Positions 41,101-50,566 of a DNA stretch of 64,000 nucleotides are shown in pieces (positions within the stretch are counted from its first letter, which is position 1; each line of letters opens with the position of its first letter). Both the position numbers and the translations under genes were made by a program. The notes under the pieces were generated by a model. It was not told the origin of the DNA, searched no databases, and saw only the letters and a program-made list of their open reading frames with translations. This DNA is from Saccharothrix longispora (lineage in GTDB: Bacteria > Actinomycetota > Actinomycetes > Mycobacteriales > Pseudonocardiaceae). Location: assembly GCF_030852425.1 (NCBI RefSeq), contig NZ_NSDM01000002.1, forward strand, positions 248,001-312,000, read 5' to 3'.

Positions 41101-44100
41101 GTCAGCGCCTCGACCTCCGCCGCGTCGGCGATGGTCGCGCCGGCCGCCGCGCACTCGACGTAGCCGACGTCCTCCGGGCCGACGCCCGCCGCCTCCAGCG
41201 CCGCCGCCGCGGAGGCGCGCAACGCGTCCGCCGCGGGCGCGCCGAACCGGCCGCCGCCCCCCGCGTGGCCGAGGGCGCTGCCCTCGACGAGGGCGTGCAC
41301 GGTGTCGTCGGCGGCGTCGGCGGCGCGGCGCAGCAGCAGCACCCCGACGCCCTCGCCGGGGGACCAGCCGGGACCGGCCGCGTCGAACGCGCCCGTGGAC
41401 CCCGCTTCGGCGACCAGGCCGAGGTCCGACAGCAGGGCGGCGTGGTAGCGGTGGCCGATCAGGTTCACGCCGGCCACGAGGGCCGCGTCGCACTCCCCCG
41501 CCCGCAGCGAGGTCGCGGCGAGGTGGACCGCGGTGAGCCCGGAGGAGCAGGCGGTGTCGACGGCCACGCTCGGGCCGGTGAACCCGAACGCGTGGGAGAC
41601 GCGGTTCGGCAGGTCCGCGGCCAGCGAGGACAGCACCGCCCGGTCACCCGCGCGCCACCGGTCCGCGCCCACCTGCTGGTGGTCGTGCCACATGGCGGCG
41701 ACGAACACGCCCACGCGCGGGGGCAGCGACGCGGGGGTGTGCCCGGCGTTCTCCAGGCACTGCCAGGCGGTGTGCAGCAGGAGGCGCGTCTGCGGGTCGA
41801 GCGCGGTCGCGTCACCGCCGGCGGACGGGAACAGCGCGGTGTCGACGGGTTCGACGTCGGCGAGGTAGCCGCCGGGCACCGCGCCGAGCACGTCGCGCCG
41901 CGCGGCGGGCGGCACGGCCACGGCCGTCGCGCCGGAACGCAGCAGCCGCCAGAGGCCGTCCACGTCGTCGGCTCCCGGGTAGCGGCCGGCGACGCCGACC
42001 ACGGCGACCTCCGTCGGGACGGCGCGCGGCGCGGGGAGCCTGCCGGCGACGCCGGTGGCGCGCCCGGCCGGTCCGCCGAGGAAGGCGTGCAGCAGCTCGT
42101 CGCCCTCGGCGAGGGCGAACTCGTCGCGCACCCGGTCGAACGCGAGGTCGCCGATCGGGCACAGGCCGAGGCCGGCGTCCGCCTGGCCCAGCATGAGCAG
42201 CTGGCCGAGGTAGCCCGCTTCCAGCAGCAGGTAGCGCCGCGCGTCCTCGCCGTACAGCGGGGCCACCGCCCGCGTGCTGCCGACCAGGTAGACCTCGAAG
42301 GCCGCCCGGTCGTGCACCGGTCGGTTGTAGACGAAGTGCACCGACCGGTCGATGGCCGGTTCGGCGGTGACGAGCACGAGGGCGTGCTCGTGCGGGTGGT
42401 GGTAGTACAGGCCGGGTTCCGCGCCCGTCACGGCGCCGGGCCGCAGCCGCACGTAGACCTGCACGCCGTAGGTGTCGCCGGCGGAGGGGTAGAGCCTGCG
42501 GGCGCGACCGTCGACGTCGGTGTCGCGCAGCAGGGCCAGCAGCGCGCCGAGGTCGGCGACGTCGACCGGCCGGTCGGCGAACTCGCGGGTGCTGGCCCGG
42601 CGGCGCACCTCCTCGGCGCTCGGCACGGGGCCCGGCAGCGCGACGCGGCGCGCGTCCTCGCCGAACCGCCGGGTGCCCCACCCGGCGGCCTTGAACGCGG
42701 CCCGCTCCTCGGCCGAGAAGAAGTCGACCGAGGCGGGCGGCCCGGCCGGCGGGGGTGGGTCGGCGAGGCGGTCCGCCACCGCCCCGCCGGGTTCGGGGAG
42801 ACCGCCGGTCAGCTCCGCCACGTGGGCGGCGATGGCGGTCACGGTCGGGTCGTCGAGCAGCACGGCGACCGGGACGCGGCAGCCGTGCGAGCGCTGGAGC
42901 GCGCCCGAGACCTGCATCATGGTGAACGAGGTCGCGCCCTGGTCCCACAGGTCGGTGTCCGGGTCGATCTCGGCCACGCCCAGCAGCGTCGACAGGATGC
43001 CGCGCAGCTCGTCGGCGACGGCGGAGGCGGACACGGCGGGCACCGAGGCGACGGGCTCGGCGGACACGGCCGGCTCGGCGGACGCGATCGGCTCGGCGGG
43101 CGCGGGCCAGGGCAGCGCGTCGCGGTCCAGCTTGCCGTTGGCGGTGGCCGGGAACACGGCCAGCGGCACCACCGCGTTGGGCAGCATGTAGTCGGGCAGG
43201 GTGCGGGCGGCGTGCGCGCGCAGCTCGGCGGTGGTCACCGGGCCGCCGGTGGGCACGACGTAGGCGACCAGCCTGCGGTCGCCGCCGGGGTCGGCGCGCA
43301 CGAGCACCACGACGTCCTTCACGCCGGGGTGGCCGCGCAGCGCGTGCTCGACCTCGCCCAGCTCGACGCGGAACCCGCGCACCTTGACCTGCCCGTCGGC
43401 CCGGCCGAGGAACACCATCACGCCGTCGGGCCGGTACAGGGCCCGGTCGCCGGTGCGGTAGAGCCGGCCGCCGGGCTCGGGCGAGAACGGGTCGGCGACG
43501 AACCGGGCGGCGGTCAGGGCCGGCATCCCGAGGTAGCCGACCGCGAGGCACTCGCCCGCGATGTAGAGGTCGCCCTCGACCCCGACGGGCGCGGGCTCCA
43601 ACCGCTCGTCGAGCACGTAGTAGCGCGCGTTGTCGATCGGGCGGCCGTACGGGATGCTGCGCCACTCCGGGTCCACCCGGCCCACCCGGTGGTAGTTGGA
43701 CCAGACCGTGGCCTCGGTCGCGCCGCCGAGGCTCACGACCTCCGCGCCGCGGAACACCCGCCGCAGTTCGTCGGGCAGGCTCAGCGGGGTGTAGTCGCCG
43801 CTGAGGAACACCAGCCGGAGCGAGTCGGTGCCGGGGTCGCCGCCGCGCAGGTCCGCCAGCAGCGGCATCACCTGGGCCAGGGTGGTGGGCGCGGAGTTCC
43901 AGAAGGTGATCGGCTCGGTGCGCAGCAGGTCCAGCAGCACGGCCGGGTCGCGCAGCTGGGTCTCGTCGGCGACGTACACCGACGCGCCGCACCCCAGCAG
44001 GCCGAACAGGTCGAACACGGACAGGTCGAACCCCAGCGAGGTCACCATCAGGCCGGTGTCGGCCGGGCCGAACGCGAAGGTGCGCCCGCACCAGTTCAGC

Positions 44101-47100
44101 AGGTTGAGCAGGGCCCGGTGGCGCACGGCGACGCCCTTGGGGGTGCCGGTGCTGCCGGAGGTGAAGATGACGTAGGCGAGGTCGTGCTGGTCGACGACGG
44201 GCGTGGGCGGGTGGTCGGCCGGGTCGGCGTCGGCCACGTCGAGGTGACGGAGGCCGGCGGGCGCCTCCCAGCGCGGGTCGGCGTCCCGGAGGACGACCTC
44301 GACGCCGCTGGTGCGCAGCATCGACGCCGCCCTGGCGGCGGGCAGGGCGGGGTCGACGGGCACGTAGCAGCCCCCCGCCTTGAGCACGCCGAGCACGGCG
44401 GCGACCAGGTCGGGTCCCCGGGACAGCGAGACCGCCACCGCCGTGCCGCGGCCGACCCCCCGGGCGCGCAGCGCGTGGGCGAGCCCGTTGGCACGGCGGT
44501 CCAGCTCGCGGTAGGTGGTGGTGCCGGTGCGGTGGCGCACGGCGACGGCGTCGGGGGTGCGGCGGGCCTGCCGCTCGACCAGGACGTGCGCGGGCGCGTC
44601 CACCGGGAACGGCGCGGCCGTGTCGTTCCAGGCGGCCAGGTCCGGGGCGGCGGGCGCGCCCTCGGCGCGGGCGTCCCAGCCGGTGCCCGCCGCGAGGGCG
44701 GTCAGCAGGGCGGTGAACCGCTCGAACGCGGCCTCGACCGCGCCGGGCGGGAAGTCGTCGGGCACGGCGTCCCACCAGCAGGACAGGACGTCGCCCTCGG
44801 CCATCGGGATGCAGTCCAGCGACACGTCGGGCGTCGCGGTGCGCCACGGGCCGCCGCGCGTGCCGGGCGGGAGCGCCGCGTCGTCCATCTCCAGCAGCCC
44901 GGTCCACACGACGGGGAAGCCGGAGCCGGTGGTGTCCCGCTGCCGCAGCACCTTCCGGCGCAGCTCGCCCAGGCCGTCGGCGGCCGACGCCGCCAGGTCG
45001 GCGGCGAGCAGGTCGTGGTTGTCGGCGGCGCGCTGGGCCACGGTCCGCCCGGCCGGGCCGCGGGCGAGCCAGCTCAGCACGGTGTGCTCGCCGGGGCGCA
45101 GCGCCTCGGTGGCCTCGGTCCAGCGCACCACCGGCACCGCGAAGTCGCGGTCGACGCCCGGTTCCAGGGCGGTCAGCAGCGCGGCGACCAGCACGGCGTC
45201 CGGGTGCAGGCCGCGCGCGTCGATCTCGGCGCGCAGCGCGGCCCACCCGGTGAGCCGGGAGGACAGCCGGGTGCGCCGCCGTCGCGGCGCCGGGGTCGTC
45301 GGGGGGCCGGCGGGGAGGCCTGCCAGGCGGTCGCGCCAGTGCGCGGACGCGGCGGCGACGTCCTCCGGGGAGGGGGCGGGCGCGCCGCGGCGGGCGGGCT
45401 CGGGCAGGTACCGGGCGTCCGCGCCGGCCGTGCGGGCGACGAGTTCGCGCAGCACCAGGTGGATGCTGCGGCCGTCGAGGACGATCAGGTCCACGGCGGC
45501 GTGCAGGGTGGCGGACCCGTCGGGGCGGCGCACCACGCGCAGCTCCCACTGCGGCCGGCGGCCCAGCGGGAAGGCCGCGCCGACCATGTCGGCGGCGGTG
45601 CGCTCGGCGAACGCGTCGCCGTCCGCGCCGGCGGGCAGGTCGACCACGGCGATGTGCGCGCGGTCGGGCGCCTGCGGCAGCACGACCAGGTCGCCCTCGT
45701 GGGAGGCGCAGGAGCGCAGCGCGTCGTGCCGGGCGACGAGCCGGGCCCACTCGCGGGCCAGGGCGTCGACGTCCAGGTGGTCGAACTCGAAGCTGTGGTG
45801 GACCTGGCAGCCGTCGTCGGCGGTGCGCTCGGCGGCGCGCGCCACCCAGTACGCCTGCTGGAGCTGGTTGAGTGGGCGGCGGACCTCGGCCTCGTCGGGG
45901 GTGGCGAGCACGTCCAGCGCCGTGGCGAAGCGGGCGGAGAGCACCTCGGGGTCGCCGGTGTCGAACCGGTCCGCGGCCACGTCCCAGCGCCACGCCAGGC
46001 CGCCGCGCCAGGGCCACACCTGGCAGTCGAGGGCGACGCCGGACGTGCGGCTGGAGCCGTGCACCACCGCGTCGGCGAAGCCGCCGTCCTCCCCCTCGCG
46101 CGCGGCGTCCAGCAGGCTGGTGAAGACCACGGGCAGGTCGGGGGCGGGACCGCGACCCCGCAGCGCCCGCAGCGCGGTGACGCCGGAGGTGCCGATGTGG
46201 TCGAGGTCGCGCCACAGCAGGTCGTGCACCTCGCGCACCGCCTCGTCGAGGGGCAGGGCCGTCGTGGCCGGCGCCACGAACACCGCCGTCGAGGTGAACG
46301 CGCCGACCACGCGGTCGGCGGCGGCGGGCAGGCGGGTCCGGTCGCTGGTGGTGAGGACCACCGAGCAGGGCGCGGGAGGGCCGGGCCGGGTCAGCGACTC
46401 GGTGAACGCGGTCAGCAGCAGGGCCGTCGGGGAGACGCCGAGCCGGTCGGCGCGGGCGCGCAGGGCGGCCCACCGGTCCGCGTCGAGTTCGCCGCCGAAC
46501 CGGGCGCGCCGCCCGGACGAGCCGGCGGCGGGCCGGACCCGCACCGGGGCGGGCGGCAGCGGGTCGAGCCGGGCGGTCCAGTGCGCCAGGTCGGCCGCGC
46601 GGGCGGCGGGGTCGCGTTCGGCGGCGAGGAGGAGGGCGCAGTCGCGCAGCGACAGGGGCGACGCGGGCGGCACGTGCGCCGGGTCGGTGTAGAGGCGGTG
46701 CCAGTCGGCGAGCAGCACGGCCAGCCCGCGGCCGTCGACCGCGAGGCCGTCCACGGCCAGGTGCACGACCGCGGTGTCGTCCGCGTCGAGGGAGATCTCC
46801 ACCGTCGCGAGCGGTTCGCCGAAGCCCGGCACGCCGTCCTCCAGGCGGTCGCGCACCGCGCGCACGTGGGCGGCGAAGGCGTCCGGGGTGGAGTCGCGCC
46901 GGTCGTGCACCGGCACGGGGGGCGCGGCGTGGTCGGGCAGGACCCGCTGCGTGCCCGTCTCGGAGACGACGAGCCGCAGCGCGTCGTGGTGCGCCACGAG
47001 CCGGTGCCACGCGGCGACCAGCCGGTCGCAGTCGGCGTCGGGGACGGTGAACTCGCGGTGGACGCGGCAGCCGACCGGGTCGTCGGTCAGCTCCGGGTCG

Positions 47101-47465
47101 CGGCCGACGACGTACGCCTGCTGGAGGGGGCTGAGGGGGAACGGTTCCGCGGCCTGGCCGGCGGGAGCCACCGGAGCGGACGCCGCCGGGGCCGGAGCCG
47201 CCTGGGCGGGCTCCGCCGGCGGCGCGTCCTCCAGCAGCCGGTCCACCAGGGCGCTGGGGTCCGCGTCGGCCAACCACCGCACCGGCACGTCGGCGCCCAG
47301 CCTGCGGCGCAGTTCGAGCACCACGCGGGTGGCCGCGATCGAGTCTAGCCCGCATTCCCGGAGGGTTCGCCCGGGAATCGGTTCGGCAGCGGGGAGCACT
47401 TCGGCGAGAATTGCCGAGACAACCGAAAAGACATTCTCGCGATGTGCCGCAAGCGTCGATTCCAC
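35139..47465 (-). CDS. Hybrid NRPS / trans-AT PKS 1 (4108 aa): PCP-Cy-Cy-A-PCP-Ox-KS-ACP-KS-KR-ACP-KS
   Basis: Start GTG 47465 (GGAGGTAACC just upstream) is preferred; the frame extends to 47528 without a ribosome-binding site. Order by residue: PCP 1-80 (Ser42), Cy1 110-525, Cy2 530-945, A 950-1452, PCP 1470-1550, Ox 1579-1800, KS1 1819-2215, ACP about 2395, KS2 2461-2876, KR about 3130-3490, ACP about 3575, KS3 3638-4050. The A-domain code reads D-L-F-N-F-S-L-V-W-K, close to the cysteine code D-L-Y-N-L-S-L-I-W-K. With two Cy domains and an oxidase this predicts a thiazole. The protein begins with a PCP but has no A domain before it, so the starter must be delivered in trans, presumably by the SyrC-like enzyme. 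No AT domain is present. The stop overlaps the PKS 2 start (ATGA). Confidence 0.95.
35316..36554 (-). other. KS3 of NRPS-PKS 1 (first half of a split module)
   Basis: Complete KS (DSACSSAL, VEAHGTAT, KSGIGHL) at the C-terminus, followed by a short FRRRRHWIDR linker and the end of the protein. Its DH, ACP and KR are on PKS 2. Confidence 0.88.
36636..40085 (-). other. Module KS2-KR-ACP of NRPS-PKS 1
   Basis: KS2 has DTMCSASL, VEAHGTGT and KSNIGHL. KR has VGGTGGLG, FSSVSAALP and GYAAAN but lacks the Asp seen in the other KRs (GIAHCAGDAGG), which suggests A-type stereochemistry. ACP Ser lies in LGLESVLLAEL. Confidence 0.85.
40176..42011 (-). other. KS1-ACP of NRPS-PKS 1, KS lacking the HGTGT histidine
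   Basis: The nucleophile DTACSSGL and the second histidine (KPNVGHLEAA) are present, but the usual VEAHGTGT reads VECAAAGA. Without this His the KS cannot decarboxylate an extender and should only pass the chain on to its ACP (KS0). ACP Ser lies in LGLTSAAAV. Confidence 0.85.
42066..42731 (-). other. Ox domain (nitroreductase/SagB-type FMN oxidase) of NRPS-PKS 1
   Basis: About 220 residues from DFFSAEERAAFKAAGWGTRR, with STREFADRPV, YPSAGDTYGVQVYVR and QADAGLGLCPIG. These match the FMN-dependent oxidase domains that turn thiazolines into thiazoles in hybrid synthetases such as those for bleomycin and leinamycin. Confidence 0.85.
42816..47138 (-). other. Heterocyclisation module Cy-Cy-A(Cys)-PCP of NRPS-PKS 1
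   Basis: Both condensation-like domains carry the cyclization motif DxxxxD in place of HHxxxDG: DGLAVD near residue 238 and DLIVLD near 660. The A domain has YVIFTSGSTGTPKG, FDLSVFDLFG, FWNSAPTTL, SGDY and GGATEATVW, giving a Cys-like code. PCP Ser lies in QGATSFTMMQV near residue 1513. Confidence 0.88.
47226..47465 (-). other. N-terminal acceptor PCP of NRPS-PKS 1
   Basis: Carrier domain with Ser42 in CGLDSIAATRV, placed before the first Cy domain and with no adenylation domain of its own. It is the natural acceptor for the aminoacyl group made on the separate threonine A-PCP protein. Confidence 0.82.
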
Positions 47466-47537
47466 GGTTACCTCCGGATATGTGGACCACCTGGAGGGTA
47501 ACAACCGGAGCCGTGGATTCCTGCTCACAACTGAGCA
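47466..47537 (-). promoter_or_regulatory. Leader and probable promoter of the PKS operon
   Basis: This 72-bp gap lies between the Crp-gene terminator and GTG 47465. On the minus strand it has GGAGGTAACC as ribosome-binding site, a weak -35/-10 pair (TTGTTA and ACATAT), and TTGTGAGCAGGAATCCACGG, which only partly resembles a Crp site (TGTGA-N6-TCACA). All downstream genes to 10039 have overlapping ends, so this may drive about 37 kb. Confidence 0.4.
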
Positions 47538-47576
47538 CGCCGGGGGTGCCGCGCGGGAAGCGCGGCACCCCCGGCG
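47538..47576 (-). terminator. 16-bp stem-loop terminator after the Crp-family regulator gene
   Basis: Arms 47538-47553 and 47561-47576 are perfect reverse complements with a 7-nt loop, starting immediately after the regulator stop codon on the minus strand. It insulates the PKS operon from upstream read-through. Confidence 0.85.
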
Positions 47577-47577
47577 G

Positions 47578-48264
47578 TCAACACGCGCAGCCCTCCAGGA
47601 ACGCGGTCATCCGCGACTCGTTGATGCACAGGAACGAGTCCGGCACGGATTCGACCAGACCCGCGTCCCGGAAGCGCTTGAGGAAGTACCCGACGCGCGA
47701 CCGGGTGGTGCCGACCATGCCGGAGAGGTCCTCCTGGGTGATCCGGTCCCGGATCTCCACGACGTAACCGCAGTCGGCCCGGTTGCCGACCTTCTGCGCC
47801 AGGTGCAGCAGGATCGCGGCCAACCTGCGCTCACTGTCCATGGTGAGCAGGTTGGTGATCATCTGCTGCTGCTCGACGACCCGCTCGCCGAGCTTCACGA
47901 TGAAGTCCTGGAGCAGCGCGTCGTCCGACAGCGCCTGCCTGAGCCGGGACGCCGGGACCTGCCGCAGCACGGTCCGGGTCATCGCCATCGCCGACTCGGC
48001 CCGCGGTGGGCCGAACAGGGCCAACTCCCCGAAGGTGTCCCCTTCGGGGTGGATGGACAGCAGACATCGCTTGCCGTCCCGGGAATAGGCCACGGTTTTC
48101 ACCTGGCCGCTTTCGACCAGGTAGACGCCGGAATCCCGGCTACCGACGCTGTAAATACTCTCGTCCTTTTCCACCACTATGCGCGCCGCGCCTGCGCAGT
48201 TAGTGCGGATGTACGACGAGATACCGTTCGCGGATCGTTCGACGGTATTGCGGGATGAGCGCAC
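47578..48264 (-). CDS. Crp/Fnr-family transcriptional regulator, likely pathway-specific
   Basis: Protein of 228 aa. The N-terminal cyclic-nucleotide-binding-type barrel (SVGSRDSGVYLVESGQVKTV, then HPEGDTFGELALFGPPRAES) is followed by a long dimerisation helix (QQQMITNLLTMDSERRLAAIL) and a C-terminal winged helix (ITQEDLSGMVGTTRSRVGYF). It lacks the Cys cluster of true Fnr proteins, although three Cys lie near the C-terminus and C-A-C ends the chain. GTG 48264 is the start. It sits between the starter cassette and the PKS genes. The leinamycin cluster carries a Crp-family activator (LnmO as I recall), so positive control of the cluster is the best guess. A 6-bp palindrome lies just upstream. 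Confidence 0.9.
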   Translation of the reverse strand: MRSSRNTVERSANGISSYIRTNCAGAARIVVEKDESIYSVGSRDSGVYLVESGQVKTVAYSRDGKRCLLSIHPEGDTFGELALFGPPRAESAMAMTRTVLRQVPASRLRQALSDDALLQDFIVKLGERVVEQQQMITNLLTMDSERRLAAILLHLAQKVGNRADCGYVVEIRDRITQEDLSGMVGTTRSRVGYFLKRFRDAGLVESVPDSFLCINESRMTAFLEGCAC

Positions 48265-48284
48265 GGAGCACCCCCAGTGTGCAT

Positions 48285-48303
48285 TGTTCGGGCGGATCGA
48301 ACA
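48285..48303. promoter_or_regulatory. Palindrome upstream of the Crp-family gene (possible autoregulatory site)
   Basis: TGTTCG (48285-48290) and CGAACA (48298-48303) form a perfect inverted repeat with a 7-nt spacer, 21-39 bases before the GTG start. Size and symmetry fit a Crp-dimer site, but the sequence is not the E. coli consensus. I did not find a second copy in the other promoters. Confidence 0.4.
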
Positions 48304-48376
48304 CGGTTGAGATGTACTGCTGCGGAGGGACCGCGGCCTGTCGGCCGCCGAACCGGTCTCCTCCTCGATGACCTGC

Positions 48377-49564
48377 TCAGCCGACCTGCGACGCGGTCCC
48401 GGCTAAACGGGACCGGAGCAGTCCGGTCAGGTGCGCCGGGGCGCGGAACAGGGTGAGGTGGTCGCCGTCCGGCTCGACGTGCAGTCGTGCGGCGGACAGG
48501 CGCTCCGCGACCGCCAGCGACCCGGCGGGGTGCGCGGTCCTGTCCTGTTCACTGGTCACGACCAGCGTGTCGACGTCGACGCGCGCCAGGTAGGGGCGGG
48601 CGTCCTGGGCCATGACCACGAGGTTGAGACGGCAGTAGCGGAAGAACAGTTCCCTCGACGCGTACGGGTAGAGCACGAGGTGCGCCAGGTCGGCCGGCAC
48701 ACCCGCGAGGGCGTTCTGGAGCAGGACCTCGTGCACGGCCGCCGCGGTCTCCCGGTCCTGGGCGGCCATGCCCATGAGGGCCTGGAGGTTGCGCTGGTGG
48801 TCGGTCTTCGGCGCGTCGTCGCCGAGGTCGAAGTCACCGTGCCACAGGCTCAGCGAGTCGACCCGGCCGGGCAGTTCCGCGGCGGCGGCCAGGGCGAGCA
48901 GCGCGCCGCCGCACATGCCCGCCACGTGCGCGGAGGGCACCGAGAACGCGTCCAGGACCGCCGCCAGGTCGGCCACCTGGGCGGCGACGCCGTGCTCCAG
49001 GTCCACTTCGGAGTCCAGGTCGGCGAACAGCCAGCGGCTCTCCCAGGTGATGACGCGCCGGTCGACGGCCAGCGCGCGCACCCAGCCCTCGACCAGGCGC
49101 ACCGGCATGCCGCACGGGAGCACGAGCAGCACCGGCCGCCCGGTCACCGGGCCGACCGACCACGCGGGCAGCCGGGCGCCGTCGGCCGTCTCCACCACGA
49201 CGCCGGCCTCCGGCGCGAGGAGGTCGTCCGCCGCCGCGCCCGCGACGATCCGGTCCACCTCGGACCGGTCGGGCAGGCCGGTGGCGGCGAGGGCGGCGGC
49301 CGTGCCCGCCAGGTCGAGGTGGTCGCCGAGCACCTGGTCGAGGACGGACCGCGGCGCGCCGGCCGGGCCGACGCCGTAGCGGGGGCCGCCCGACAGGTCG
49401 GTGATCCGGGCGAGCAGGTCGGCCGCCGCCGCGGGCCACGGGGAACCGTCCTCCGGGGCCGCCGCGACGACCGGCGGCTCGGGCAGCGCACCGGCCAGCG
49501 GGGCGGCCGACCGCACCGCCGCCGCCAGCCTGGCGACGGGGTGCGGTCGGGCGCCGGCGCTCAT
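48377..49564 (-). CDS. SyrC/CmaE-like aminoacyltransferase (alpha/beta hydrolase fold, Cys nucleophile)
   Basis: Protein of 395 aa. The nucleophile elbow is GMCGG, with Cys218 in place of Ser. Asp341 (SEQDRTAHP) and His369 (DGDHLTL) complete the triad. A G-x-C-x-G elbow occurs in PHA synthases, but also in SyrC and CmaE, which shuttle aminoacyl groups between carrier proteins (SyrC uses Cys224 as I recall). Context decides: the gene overlaps by one base the SyrB2-like halogenase, which follows the threonine A-PCP gene, the same trio as in syringomycin. It should move the chlorinated threonyl group from the stand-alone PCP to the N-terminal PCP of NRPS-PKS 1. The PHA-synthase alternative is unlikely because the protein is short and no phasin or granule genes are near. 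Confidence 0.82.
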   Translation of the reverse strand: MSAGARPHPVARLAAAVRSAAPLAGALPEPPVVAAAPEDGSPWPAAAADLLARITDLSGGPRYGVGPAGAPRSVLDQVLGDHLDLAGTAAALAATGLPDRSEVDRIVAGAAADDLLAPEAGVVVETADGARLPAWSVGPVTGRPVLLVLPCGMPVRLVEGWVRALAVDRRVITWESRWLFADLDSEVDLEHGVAAQVADLAAVLDAFSVPSAHVAGMCGGALLALAAAAELPGRVDSLSLWHGDFDLGDDAPKTDHQRNLQALMGMAAQDRETAAAVHEVLLQNALAGVPADLAHLVLYPYASRELFFRYCRLNLVVMAQDARPYLARVDVDTLVVTSEQDRTAHPAGSLAVAERLSAARLHVEPDGDHLTLFRAPAHLTGLLRSRLAGTASQVG

Positions 49565-50547
49565 CAGGCCCGCGTCCCGTCGACGGGGGGAACGCCGTGG
49601 CGCGAGGGGAACCGGTGGCCGCGGGTGGTCTCCGTGACGATCCGGTTGTGCGCGTTGGTGTTCTCGCCCGTGACGAGGACGGCGCCGTAGCGCTCCAGCG
49701 ACACGCGGCCGCCGTACTCCTCGATGTCCTCGGAGTCCGGGTAGACGTCCACCGACGTGGGCACGTACCGCGAGGCGAAGCCGAGCCGCATCTCGTCGGT
49801 CCTGCCGCTGTGCGGGTGCGAGGCGTGCATGAGGGTGGACCAGAACATGATGGCCTCGCCGGGCCGCATGACCATCGACACGGCCTTCGACTCGTCCGGG
49901 CTCCAGTTCTCGTCCTTCTGGAGCTCCCGGTAGTCGTAGCCGAAGAAGCCGCGCCGGACGCCGTCCTTCTCCGCGTTGTTGATGCGGTTCGGGTCGTAGT
50001 GCATCTTCTTGGTCTCGTCGTAGAACATCTGCTGGTGCGTGCCGGGGATGAACTGGAGGCAGCCGTTGTCCTCGTTCGCCTCGGTGAACGCGGTCCACAC
50101 GGTGATCGTGCCGCCGAACTCCTCCTGCCCCTCGGGCCACAGGATCTGCGGCTTGCCGGAGGCGTTGGCGAAGGTGTCCGCCTGGTGCCAGTCGGTACCC
50201 TCGTCGCCGGGGTACTTGGGGAAGAACTCGGTGCGCCAGCACAGGACGTCCGGGCCGAGCACGCTGTTGACCCGGTCGGTGATCTCCGGGCGGCAGATGT
50301 GGTCGGCGAGGAACCGCATGTCCAGGTGGCGGTCGTAGTTGGAGATGTTGGTGTTGCCGGACTCCGCGGCCTCGTCCTGGTAGACGGCCATCGAGCGGTC
50401 GAGCATGCGCAGCCGCTCGCGCCGCCAGGCGGCCACCATCTCGTCGATCTCGTAGACCTTGAACGGGCCGAAGTACCCGTTGGCGCGGAAGCTGTCCAGC
50501 TCTTCGGGGGTCAGCGCGAACGTGCGCTCGCGACCTGCCAGCGTCAT
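49564..50547 (-). CDS. Non-heme Fe(II)/2-oxoglutarate halogenase (SyrB2-like), acts on carrier-bound amino acid
   Basis: Protein of 327 aa of the PhyH-related family. The first metal motif reads DWHQADTF: His121-x-Ala123, where hydroxylases have H-x-D. Loss of the carboxylate ligand opens the iron site to chloride and is the diagnostic of SyrB2, CytC3 and similar halogenases. The second His is about His241 ([10 protein letters not shown]), and Arg260 probably binds 2-oxoglutarate (spacings of 120 and 19 agree with SyrB2 H116, H235 and R254). Expected reaction: O2- and 2-oxoglutarate-dependent chlorination of the methyl group of threonine tethered to a PCP. It lies between the threonine A-PCP gene (19 bp) and the SyrC-like gene (1-base overlap). 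Confidence 0.92.
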   Translation of the reverse strand: MTLAGRERTFALTPEELDSFRANGYFGPFKVYEIDEMVAAWRRERLRMLDRSMAVYQDEAAESGNTNISNYDRHLDMRFLADHICRPEITDRVNSVLGPDVLCWRTEFFPKYPGDEGTDWHQADTFANASGKPQILWPEGQEEFGGTITVWTAFTEANEDNGCLQFIPGTHQQMFYDETKKMHYDPNRINNAEKDGVRRGFFGYDYRELQKDENWSPDESKAVSMVMRPGEAIMFWSTLMHASHPHSGRTDEMRLGFASRYVPTSVDVYPDSEDIEEYGGRVSLERYGAVLVTGENTNAHNRIVTETTRGHRFPSRHGVPPVDGTRA

Positions 50548-50566
50548 GTCTCGGGCTCCTTCGGTG

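Noticed and set aside
48377..49564. PHA synthase (PhaC) because of the G-x-C-x-G elbow
   Set aside because: The protein lacks PhaC length and N-terminal features, and it lies in an operon with a threonine A-PCP protein and a SyrB2-like halogenase, which points to a SyrC-type transferase.
49564..50547. Phytanoyl-CoA dioxygenase-type hydroxylase
   Set aside because: The metal motif is H-x-A, not H-x-D, which is the diagnostic of the halogenating branch.
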